22,865 bases of DNA, from the NCBI GenBank assembly GCA_023394955.1, contig JAEWZY010000034.1, forward strand, positions 1-22,865, read 5' to 3'. Position numbers and translations under genes: made by a program. Numbering within the stretch: the stretch's first letter is position 1; every line of letters begins with the position of its first letter. The notes under the pieces were generated by a model. It was not told the origin of the DNA. It did not search any database and worked only from the letters and a program-made list of their open reading frames with translations. This document shows positions 7,574-13,865 of this stretch, one piece after another. The DNA is from Bacillota bacterium. GTDB lineage: Bacteria > Bacillota > UBA4882 > UBA8346.

Positions 7574-9256
7574 ATGACCAAGGAGATCTTAATAAATATC
7601 GGGATTGATGAAAACCGGGTGGCTATCCTGGAAGACGGAGTTTTAGCGGAATTTTTGATTGAACGCCCTGATGAGCAACGGCGAGCCGGAAATATATACC
7701 GGGGCAAGGTTGAAAATGTTTTACCAGGGATGCAGGCTGCTTTCATCGATATTGGCGAAGAGAAAAACGCTTTTTTATATATCGATGATGTTCTTCCCAA
7801 GGAAGGGGATTCCGAAAACAGCGAAACCGTAAAGAACTCTTCGATTCAGGATTTACTCCACGAAGGCCAGGATATTGTAGTTCAAATGATTAAGGAACCC
7901 ATTGGGACTAAGGGACCGAGGGTAGTAACTCAAATTACCATTCCCGGACGTTATTTAGTGTTGGTCCCGGCAGTCGATTATATCGGAATTTCCCGCCGGA
8001 TCGAGGATGAAGCGGAACGGGACCGTTTAAAAACTGTAGTCGCTTCCTTTAAAGCAACAGGGGTTGGATTGATCGTGCGAACCGCCGCCGAGGGAATAGA
8101 AGGGGCGGAATTACAAAGTGATTATGAATTTTTAATAAATGTCTGGGAGAAGATTAAAAAGAAAACTAAAAAAGGTCCTTGTCCGACATTGCTTTATCGG
8201 GACCATGATTTTTTGTACCGGATTTTACGGGACTATTTAGGAAAAGATGTTAATCGCTTGTTAATTGATGAAAACGATACTTACACCAAAGCTCTGGAGT
8301 TGATCAAAACCTTGGCCCCGTCCTTAAAAAACAGGGTACAGTTGTATAGTGGCGCCGCTCCTCTTTTTGAAGTCTTTAATGTGGAAAGCCAGGTTGAAAA
8401 AGCGCTGCGCCGGAAAGTATGGTTGGAATGCGGCGCTTATTTGGTTTTTGACCAAACCGAAGCCTTAACCGTTATCGATGTCAATACCGGTAAATTCACC
8501 GGCACTACTTGTTTGGAGGATACGGTCTTTCAAACCAATCTGATGGCGGCCGGGGAAATAGCCCATCAGATCAGATTGCGTAATCTGGCAGGGATAATTA
8601 TTGTCGATTTTATCGATATGCGTTCCGACGATGAGAGGAACCAGGTGATCGCCAGATTGGAAGAAGAATTTGCCCGGGATAAAGTCAAGGCCAACATTCT
8701 CGGTTTTACCTCCCTGGGGCTTTTGGAATTGACCCGTAAAAAAGTCCGGCAGAGTTTACGTGAGATTCTGCAAGTCGAGTGTGAGTCATGTGAAGGCACG
8801 GGCTATGTTAATTCCATGGATAATCTTTCGAAAAAAGCAGCTCGTTCCATACAATTGATCGCCAAGAATACCCAGGGAGAAGCCCTGCTGTTGGGGGTCA
8901 ATCCACTGCTTGGCTCAATCTTAATCGGTCCCGGCGGGGTGAACTTGGAAAAGATGGAGCGCATCGTTAATAAGGTTATTTACATTAAAGGCCAGGATAA
9001 CTTGGACCTAGACCAGGTCCGTTTACTGGTCAGCGGGAATGAAAGGGAAATCGAATCGCTGGCCCTCCCGGTCCAAGAGGGCGAAGAAGTTGAGTTGAAG
9101 GTCGCTGAACCGCATATTACTAATCCGGGGGCGGGAATCGGCAGGATTGAAGGTTATGTAGTGGATATCGAAGGGGCCGGTTCCTACGTGGGGAAACAGT
9201 TGAAAGTGTTGATTACCAAAACATTTAAGACCTATGCGAAGGCCAGGATTGTATGA
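7574..9256 (+). CDS. rng: Ribonuclease G/E family endoribonuclease
   Basis: A 560-residue protein that starts three bases after the previous stop, with GAGGATGAT as binding site. Domain order: N-terminal S1 RNA-binding region (GNIYRGKVENVLPGMQAAFIDIG), RNase H-like and 5'-sensor region, the DNase I-like catalytic region with Asp302 (VIDVNTG) and Asp345 (VDFIDM), and the zinc-link cysteines 403 and 406 (CESCEGTG). These positions are one off those of E. coli RNase E (Asp303, Asp346, Cys404, Cys407). It cleaves single-stranded AU-rich RNA in rRNA and mRNA processing. There is no degradosome scaffold; about 90 C-terminal residues form a TRAM/OB-like region (IGRIEGYVVDIEGAG). Confidence 0.96.
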   Translation: MTKEILINIGIDENRVAILEDGVLAEFLIERPDEQRRAGNIYRGKVENVLPGMQAAFIDIGEEKNAFLYIDDVLPKEGDSENSETVKNSSIQDLLHEGQDIVVQMIKEPIGTKGPRVVTQITIPGRYLVLVPAVDYIGISRRIEDEAERDRLKTVVASFKATGVGLIVRTAAEGIEGAELQSDYEFLINVWEKIKKKTKKGPCPTLLYRDHDFLYRILRDYLGKDVNRLLIDENDTYTKALELIKTLAPSLKNRVQLYSGAAPLFEVFNVESQVEKALRRKVWLECGAYLVFDQTEALTVIDVNTGKFTGTTCLEDTVFQTNLMAAGEIAHQIRLRNLAGIIIVDFIDMRSDDERNQVIARLEEEFARDKVKANILGFTSLGLLELTRKKVRQSLREILQVECESCEGTGYVNSMDNLSKKAARSIQLIAKNTQGEALLLGVNPLLGSILIGPGGVNLEKMERIVNKVIYIKGQDNLDLDQVRLLVSGNEREIESLALPVQEGEEVELKVAEPHITNPGAGIGRIEGYVVDIEGAGSYVGKQLKVLITKTFKTYAKARIV

Positions 9257-9428
9257 AAAATCTAGTAGTCAGGAGTTGAGGAGTTAGGAGCCAGAAGTGA
9301 AGGTTGAACTCTGAAGCCTATTAAAAACGGCCTGGGTTTTCAATGCGAAGCACAAGCTTTCAAACCACTGACTCCTGACTCCTGGATTCTGACTCCAATC
9401 TCATATTATAATTTTTCCAGTGTTTGCA
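9257..9428 (+). other. Intergenic stretch with GGAGT-rich inverted low-complexity repeats
   Basis: No gene. A run of AGGAGTT/AGGAGCC-type words (about 9266-9296) faces a run of CTGACTCCTGACTCC-type words (about 9366-9397) in opposite orientation. They could pair imperfectly into a long hairpin around a 70-base loop. This looks like repeat-derived intergenic filler rather than a terminator; I see no clean terminator after rng. Confidence 0.5.
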
Positions 9429-9457
9429 TTGACTTCTTGACAACGACATGGTATTAT
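9429..9457 (+). promoter_or_regulatory. Vegetative promoter of rplU-prp-rpmA
   Basis: TTGACT (9429-9434) and TATTAT (9452-9457) are separated by 17 bases, a good sigma-A spacing. A second TTGACA (9437-9442) and TATAAT (9455-9460) overlap them but would be only 12 bases apart. Confidence 0.65.
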
Positions 9458-9465
9458 AATTTTTG

Positions 9466-9550
9466 TGGGTTTTTAGACCCCATGTAACCGCTCGACTAGG
9501 TTTAAACACCGAGGTGTACCGAGGTCGGCGAGTCTGATGCGGGGAGGTGT
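9466..9550 (+). ncRNA. Ribosomal protein L21 leader (cis-regulatory RNA)
   Basis: The untranslated leader between promoter and rplU has a small 5' hairpin (GGGT 9467-9470 with ACCC 9477-9480), then CCGCTCGAC (9488-9496) which can pair with GTCGGCGAG (9524-9532) and GCGG (9539-9542). The arrangement and the AACCGCTCGAC / GGCGAGTCTGATGCGG wording resemble the L21 leader of Bacillota, thought to let L21 repress its own operon. Not checked against the covariance model. Confidence 0.6.
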
Positions 9551-9555
9551 ATCAA

Positions 9556-10242
9556 ATGTATGCGATTATTGAGTGCGGCGGCAAACAGTACCGGGTCCAG
9601 GAAGGCGACTTGATTCGGGTTGAAAAACTGGCGGCTGAGGTAGGTTCCGATTTTAGCACCGATAAGGTTTTATTGATTGGCGGGGATGCTAAAACCATGG
9701 TTGGAACCCCTTATGTTCCCGGATATGTGGTAACCGGAAAGATTCTCAACCATGATAAGGACAAGAAAGTCCTGGTTTTCCACTATAAACCCAAAAAGAA
9801 TATCAGGGTCCGTTACGGACATCGTCAACCTTTTACCAGCCTTTTGATTGAACAGATTCAAAAAGGCAAGCTGGAACCGGTTGAACCCAAAACTGAAAAA
9901 GTAACTGCTAAGACCGCTAAAGTTGAGGCGGAACCCGAAAAGAAAGAAACCAAGGCCAAAGCGGCTGTAAAGGCTGCTCCGGCTGAAGCTGAGGTTAAGA
10001 CGGTTAAAGCCACCAAAGCTACAGGTACGGCAAAGGCTAAAGCTGCTACGACTGAAACAGCTGCTAAAACTGTTAAAACTGCTAAACCAAAGGTTGCTTC
10101 GGGTAAGACTGCGAGCGCGGCTAAACCGGCTGCCGTTAAAGCTGTTAAAACAGCCAAAGCTGAGACTGCGGCTGCAAAAACCACTAAAACAACCAAGACT
10201 ACCAAAGCTAAGTCCGCTGATAGCGAGAAGACCGAGGCCTAA
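9556..10242 (+). CDS. rplU: 50S ribosomal protein L21 with a long basic C-terminal tail
   Basis: ATG 9556 follows GGGGAGGTG at good spacing; the in-frame GTG at 9547 is part of that ribosome-binding site. Residues 1-103 are ordinary L21 (YAIIECGGKQYRVQEGD ... HYKPKKNIRVRYGHRQPF) and bind 23S rRNA. Then come about 125 residues made almost only of Lys, Ala, Thr, Val and Glu in AKTAK/KTTKTTK words, reminiscent of histone H1 tails. L21 is normally 100-105 residues, so the protein is more than doubled. The tail is probably disordered and able to bind nucleic acid. The stop overlaps the prp start (TAATG). Confidence 0.96.
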   Translation: MYAIIECGGKQYRVQEGDLIRVEKLAAEVGSDFSTDKVLLIGGDAKTMVGTPYVPGYVVTGKILNHDKDKKVLVFHYKPKKNIRVRYGHRQPFTSLLIEQIQKGKLEPVEPKTEKVTAKTAKVEAEPEKKETKAKAAVKAAPAEAEVKTVKATKATGTAKAKAATTETAAKTVKTAKPKVASGKTASAAKPAAVKAVKTAKAETAAAKTTKTTKTTKAKSADSEKTEA

Positions 10243-10574
10243 TGGTATCGTTCTCCATAAAACGTGACCGTAATAACCGGATTAACGGGTTTACCTGTTC
10301 GGGACATGCCGGTTATGCTGAAAAAGGAACGGATATTGTCTGCGCCGCAGTTTCGGCTTTAACCCAATCGGCGATTTTAGCCTTGGAAAGATTGGTCGGC
10401 GTTAACCTTAAGCTAAAGGCCGATTCGAAAACCGGTTTTCTGGATTGCAGTTGGGAGAATCATCCTGAAACAATAGAACAATCAGAGTTAATCATCGGAA
10501 TGGTTGCCTTGGGTCTCGCGGAGATTCAAAAACAATATCCGGACCATTTGAACGTTGATGAAGTGGAGGTGTAA
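10242..10574 (+). CDS. prp: Ribosomal-processing cysteine protease Prp
   Basis: A 110-residue protein (YsxB family). The active-site pair is visible as His22 (GHAGYA) and Cys34 (GTDIVCAAVSAL), the same numbers as in Staphylococcus aureus Prp. It removes the N-terminal extension of ribosomal protein L27, coded by the next gene, which has a matching cleavage site. It lies between rplU and rpmA as in most Bacillota and is translationally coupled to rplU. Confidence 0.96.
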   Translation: MVSFSIKRDRNNRINGFTCSGHAGYAEKGTDIVCAAVSALTQSAILALERLVGVNLKLKADSKTGFLDCSWENHPETIEQSELIIGMVALGLAEIQKQYPDHLNVDEVEV

Positions 10575-10577
10575 TAA

Positions 10578-10871
10578 ATGTTCCGATTCGATCTACAGTT
10601 TTTCGCTCATAAAAAGGGAGTTGGCAGTTCCCGTAACGGCCGGGACAGCGCAGCCCAACGCCTTGGAGTCAAAAGGTTTGGGGGCCAACGGGTCAGCGCC
10701 GGAAGCATTTTAGTACGGCAACGGGGGACTAAACTCCATCCCGGTATTAATGTGGGAATCGGTAAAGACGATACTTTGTTCGCCAAGATTGACGGTTATG
10801 TTACTTTTGAACGAAAGGGCAAAACCGATAAACAGGTAAGCGTCTATTCCGAGAAAGCAGTGAACGCCTAA
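10578..10871 (+). CDS. rpmA: 50S ribosomal protein L27, with cleavable N-terminal extension
   Basis: A 97-residue precursor with GGAGGTG (10565-10571) upstream of its ATG. It starts MFRFDLQFF-AHKKG; the xxLQFF motif is the Prp recognition site, cut after the second Phe so that mature L27 starts at Ala10. The mature N-terminus reaches the peptidyl-transferase centre. The rest (GSSRNGRDSAAQRLGVKRFGG ... VRQRGTKLHPG) is standard. A strong terminator follows 8 bp downstream, ending the operon; obg is not next, unlike the commonest order. Confidence 0.98.
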   Translation: MFRFDLQFFAHKKGVGSSRNGRDSAAQRLGVKRFGGQRVSAGSILVRQRGTKLHPGINVGIGKDDTLFAKIDGYVTFERKGKTDKQVSVYSEKAVNA

Positions 10872-10878
10872 AAATCAA

Positions 10879-10905
10879 ACCCGGCAACAGCCGGGTGTTT
10901 TTTTT
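10879..10905 (+). terminator. Rho-independent terminator of the rplU operon
   Basis: ACCCGGC (10879-10885) and GCCGGGT (10890-10896) form a perfect 7-bp stem with an AACA loop, followed by G and eight T. Confidence 0.95.
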
Positions 10906-10975
10906 AGATCATCATTCCATTTTTTTACTTTGAAGCCCTCTTGAATACCCACCCCTTTTTTTGCGCATGATCTAG

Positions 10976-11048
10976 ATAGGATGAAGTAAATTTATTATCC
11001 AAGACGTGCATTCTTAAAGCCGAATGCACGTGGAGTTCATCCACGGCG
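10976..11048 (+). promoter_or_regulatory. dacF upstream region with two competing hairpins
   Basis: The 12-bp motif ATAGGATGAAGT (10976-10987), also found before spoIVFA, precedes a perfect 10-bp hairpin: ACGTGCATTC (11004-11013) with GAATGCACGT (11022-11031), loop of 8. Its right arm overlaps a second stem, GTGGA (11030-11034) with TCCAC (11040-11044). The two cannot form fully at once. No T-run follows, so this is not a terminator; an operator or a 5'-leader switch is possible. Confidence 0.4.
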
Positions 11049-11063
11049 CAAGGGGGTATTTTT

Positions 11064-12266
11064 GTGAATAAATTGCTCTGGATCTGTTTATCGATCTCGT
11101 TGGTTTTCGGCTTGTTAGGGATGGGGCCGGCCGCGGCCGAAGAAGTTAACGAAAATCTTCCTAAGGGGCCGGATTTAAAGATTGATGGCGTTTCCGCAAT
11201 CCTGATTGAGCCTAATTCCGGGGAGATTCTTTACAGCAAGAATCCTGACCAGAAGCTGCCGCCGGCTAGCGTTACCAAGTTAATGGTAATGCTTCTAGCT
11301 TTGGAAGCGTTGGACAAAGGCCAGATCAAACTGACGGATGTGATTTCGGCGTCTCCGGAGGCTTGCCGGATGGGAGGCTCCCAGATCTGGCTTGAACCGG
11401 GCGAGGAGATGACCGTCGCCGACCTTTTGAAAGCGGTCTGTATTGTTTCGGCCAACGACGCTTCCTATGCCTTAGGCGAACATCTGGCCGGTTCGGAAGA
11501 GAACTTTATCGCGATGATGAATAAACGCGCTGCCGAACTAGGATTGAAGAACACTCATTTCATTAATACCACGGGTTTGGAACCGGATGGCGGAGGGGTC
11601 GGTAATCTGACCTCCGCTGGGGATATGGGAATGCTGGCCCGCGAGGTGATTAAGCATCCGGCCGTCTTTAATTGGACCGGAGTCTGGATCGATAGCCTGC
11701 GGGATGGTAAATCGTTCCTACGGAACACTAATAAACTGGTCCGTTTTTACCGGGGCTGCGATGGACTAAAAACCGGTTACACCGATAAGGCCGGTTATTG
11801 TCTGGTAGCCACAGCATTACGGGACGGGGTCCGGATGGTGGCGGTGGTGATGAAGTCATCAACGATTGATTCCCGGTCCCGTGATATCTCGACCATGTTT
11901 AATTATGGATTTTCCCAATACCGGGCTTTTCTAGTCTGCCGGGCCGGGGAGAAAACCGGTCAGGTAAAGGTCTTCCGCGGCAAGGAAAGCAGAGTGGATG
12001 TGGTGGTGCCCCGTGAGTTGACCGCAATCCTGAAACGGAACCAGACCGGCGAAGTCATCAAAACGGTTAAGATAGACCGAATGGTAGCGGCGCCGGTCAA
12101 GAAAGGGCAGATCATCGGCGAAGTAGCCCTTACCTATGAGGGGCGATCATGCGGCCGGATGGAGCTGGTTGCTGCCAAAGACGTGGGAAAAGCCGGATTT
12201 TTTGAAATCTGGGGTCAAATTTTTAAGAAAGTGATTGAAATGGCGGTTGGCGCCAGTTACCGGTGA
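11064..12266 (+). CDS. dacF: D-alanyl-D-alanine carboxypeptidase (DacF/PBP5-type, S11)
   Basis: A 400-residue penicillin-binding protein starting at GTG 11064 with AGGGGGT upstream. A signal peptide (KLLWICLSISLVFGLLGMG, cut near AAA-EE) exports it. Catalytic motifs are S69-V-T-K72, S129-A-N131 and K236-T-G. A C-terminal beta domain (VKKGQIIGEV) and a terminal amphipathic helix (FFEIWGQIFKKVIEM) that binds the membrane follow, as in PBP5. It trims the terminal D-Ala from peptidoglycan stem peptides. DacF versus DacA/DacB cannot be settled by eye; in Bacillus dacF is forespore-expressed, which would fit the motif shared with the spoIVFA region. Confidence 0.93.
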   Translation: MNKLLWICLSISLVFGLLGMGPAAAEEVNENLPKGPDLKIDGVSAILIEPNSGEILYSKNPDQKLPPASVTKLMVMLLALEALDKGQIKLTDVISASPEACRMGGSQIWLEPGEEMTVADLLKAVCIVSANDASYALGEHLAGSEENFIAMMNKRAAELGLKNTHFINTTGLEPDGGGVGNLTSAGDMGMLAREVIKHPAVFNWTGVWIDSLRDGKSFLRNTNKLVRFYRGCDGLKTGYTDKAGYCLVATALRDGVRMVAVVMKSSTIDSRSRDISTMFNYGFSQYRAFLVCRAGEKTGQVKVFRGKESRVDVVVPRELTAILKRNQTGEVIKTVKIDRMVAAPVKKGQIIGEVALTYEGRSCGRMELVAAKDVGKAGFFEIWGQIFKKVIEMAVGASYR

Positions 12267-12342
12267 TTAGTGTTCGGCAAGGAGTAACCCATTAGGGTAA
12301 AGGATTATTAGGAGTAAATAGTATTTATCGGTTTAAATTTAG

Positions 12343-12375
12343 TACCGGCTTCGAGCCGGTATTTTTTGTTTTTTT
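12343..12375 (+). terminator. Rho-independent terminator after dacF
   Basis: TACCGGCT (12343-12350) and AGCCGGTA (12354-12361) form an 8-bp stem with a TCG loop, followed by six T, G and eight more T. Confidence 0.95.
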
Positions 12376-12690
12376 ATATCAGTTTTCAATATTGATTGTT
12401 GGATATGTCTATTTTGTTTTCAGATAGAGGCGCGGAGGCGTAGAAAATAAATAAATCAAGACCTGCAGTTCAAACCCACAACTATGCTTAAGATCGCATT
12501 TTTTTGAAGATGTTTGAATATTCTTGCAGGTATTTACAGGATGCTATGGAATTTTAATACCAGTCAGTTGAAATTTTTTTATTCGCGCATTCCGGGTTTC
12601 AGGTTTCGAGTTCCGAGTTGCAAGTTTCAAGCTGCTCGTTGATAAAGCAAGTAAAAATCGCGGAACGATATTCAACTCGGCGCTGAAAGT
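12376..12690 (+). other. Gene-free stretch with GTTTC-type low-complexity repeat
   Basis: No coding region is supported. At about 12593-12634 there is a run of imperfect 8- to 9-base words (GGGTTTCA, GGTTTCGA, GTTCCGA, GTTGCAA, GTTTCAA), a degenerate simple repeat. Nothing else recognisable. Confidence 0.5.
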
Positions 12691-12782
12691 TTTATGAAAA
12701 TGGCGATCCATTATAATCATTTAATCCAGGCGATGATTTATAATTCGTTGGACCCCGGAGTGTGCCTCTTTTTTGCATGACC

Positions 12783-13086
12783 GGGGCGTATTGGCATATC
12801 GGAAAGCGGATCGTTGAAGAGGAACAGCAGGGAGGTATGGATTCCAATGCCACGGGAATTTTCCGAGTTAGAGTTTGAGACGGTGATTATCAATAATTTG
12901 CAGCAGTTCCATTAGAATTATATTTTGTACCGAAAAGGATGAGACCGTCGTTTGTTATAGCGTGTTAGAGGATAACCGGCAGCTTTTCGCCTCCAAGTAC
13001 CGGGTACACCGCCTTCGGAGGAGGAACTTAAGGCCGAGTTGGAACGGGAGAAGAGGCGAGATTACTTCAGAGGATGCCTGAGATGA
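12783..13086 (+). pseudogene. Decayed DUF1016 (YhcG-type PDDEXK nuclease) gene
   Basis: Three fragments in different frames fit the family in order. At 12783-12839, an N-terminal piece GAYWHIGKRIVEEEQQGG. At 12853-12915, REFSELEFETVIINNLQQFH then a stop, the start of the nuclease domain. At 12917-13003, CTEKDETVVCYSVLEDN ending in LFASKYR, and after a frameshift at 13004-13005, TPPSEEELKAELEREKR to a TGA at 13084. Most of the N-terminal domain and the nuclease core between fragments two and three are deleted. Intact proteins are about 340-380 residues, so this is a relic. The start could reach back to about 12694 (NHLIQAMIYNS), less surely. Confidence 0.8.
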
Positions 13087-13247
13087 ATAGAATAAGTCTC
13101 AGAGCGGATGGGATAAGAATTGATAACTTCGAAAAAGATTACCGGATGTACAGTGAGAAGTAAAAAAAAAGAGAGACACGGGGGTATTCTAAATATTCCG
13201 CATCTTTCTTTGGGTTGAGTGAACTTAAACATAAAAATACATACTTA

Positions 13248-13330
13248 TTTCAATCCACGAATTTCTTCTTTGATAGAGAAATTCGGCAAGAGCAAAAACT
13301 ATTATAGCTATTTGCATTATTTACAATCCA
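13248..13330 (-). ncRNA. CRISPR-repeat-like element upstream of cas3 (candidate crRNA-like RNA)
   Basis: Read on the - strand: TGGATTGTAAA (13330-13320) matches 9 of the 11 terminal bases of the array repeat; 32 bases follow (13319-13288), close to type I-C spacer length; then GC, stem CGAATTTCT (13285-13277 read as its complement), 10-base loop, stem AGAAATTCG, and TGGATTGAAA ending at 13248. The real repeat is GT, stem CGCCCCT, 5-base loop, stem AGGGGCG, TGGATTGAAAC: the same architecture with another stem, and 12 terminal bases identical (CGTGGATTGAAA). A - strand TATAAT lies at 13306-13301. A T-run on the same strand (13170-13162) could end the transcript. Either a relic array or a crRNA-like regulator. 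Confidence 0.45.
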
Positions 13331-13385
13331 AAGAAAAAATATGCAACTGACCAATCAATTAAGATAAGAATACCTACTTTAAAAG

Positions 13386-13402
13386 CGGATATACTATATC
13401 CG
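13386..13402 (+). promoter_or_regulatory. Perfect palindrome (operator-like) before the small orphan gene
   Basis: CGGATATA (13386-13393), one central C, and TATATCCG (13395-13402) form a perfect 17-bp palindrome. It overlaps TATACT (13390-13395), a 5/6 match to a -10 box, 33 bp before the ATG at 13435. No convincing -35 is present. Confidence 0.5.
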
Positions 13403-13434
13403 TAATTCAATAAAAGAAAAGGAAGAGAACTAAT

Positions 13435-13629
13435 ATGAGGTTGGAACAGGTCTATAAAAGGATGAAAACTTTGGAATCGATTAATAAAAAAGACCGTACG
13501 TTATCTTATGAGGTTAATAAAATAGGAGTCTATGAATCCGATAGAAAAGTAGTTAAAATGCATGTCTATTCTGAAAGTCAAACACAAAATCATCTTGGTC
13601 CGGAAGGCCCTATTATTGAAGATTTTTAG
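13435..13629 (+). CDS. Small orphan protein, unknown function
   Basis: A possible 64-residue protein beginning MRLEQVYKRMKTLESINKKDRTL in outline: basic N-terminal half rich in Lys, an acidic Gly/Pro-containing end (GPEGPIIEDF), no cysteine, no membrane segment, no domain I recognise. GGAAGAG sits 8 bases before the ATG. It lies between the repeat-like element and cas3, transcribed toward cas3, behind the palindrome at 13386. It could be a real regulator or toxin-like partner of the CRISPR locus, or a chance frame in AT-rich DNA; only the binding site and operator-like palindrome favour a gene. Confidence 0.4.
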   Translation: MRLEQVYKRMKTLESINKKDRTLSYEVNKIGVYESDRKVVKMHVYSESQTQNHLGPEGPIIEDF

Positions 13630-13865
13630 GAGACCTAGTTGGGGCTGAAGAGAGGCAAGGGTTTTACGCCTTAGAAACTCAACTCTTTTAGTCTCAATTT
13701 TCTTCCGAAAGGGAAGCGGACGGGTTAGTTTAAGCTATTTGGGAATGCCTATAATCGACTCACCCCGCATAGGTTTGATCTTTCAAGGTGTTTTGAATGC
13801 ATCGATGCCAATTTTGAATGTAATTCAGCAAAGAGGGGTGCGAAAGATTGGGAGGAGATAAGAAA
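13630..13865 (+). promoter_or_regulatory. Probable cas operon promoter region
   Basis: TATAAT at 13750-13755 is the best -10 box; the -35 is weak (TTTAAG 13729-13734 at 15 bases). Directly after it lies CGACTCACCCCGC (13756-13768), identical to the inner-strand reading of the right end of the DUF559 cassette. Further on are GCATCGATGC (13799-13808, palindrome) flanked by two copies of TTTTGAATG (13791-13799 and 13812-13820). GGAGGAG (13851-13857) serves cas3. Confidence 0.4.

Noticed and set aside
7276..7800. Minus-strand open frame of 174 codons across the DUF2344-rng junction
   Set aside because: Antisense to two well-supported genes, Ser/Arg-rich shadow composition, no recognisable domain.
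9437..9460. TTGACA and TATAAT as the rplU promoter
   Set aside because: Only 12 bases separate them; TTGACT (9429) with TATTAT (9452) at 17 bases is the workable pair.
9858..10205. Minus-strand open frame of 115 codons opposite rplU
   Set aside because: It is the antisense shadow of the Lys/Ala/Thr-rich tail and has no ribosome-binding site.
13733..13741. AGCTATTTG in the cas3 promoter region matches bases 6-14 of the crRNA-like spacer
   Set aside because: The five PAM-proximal seed bases do not match and there is no TTC-type PAM at the right place; a 9-base match in AT-rich DNA is expected by chance.
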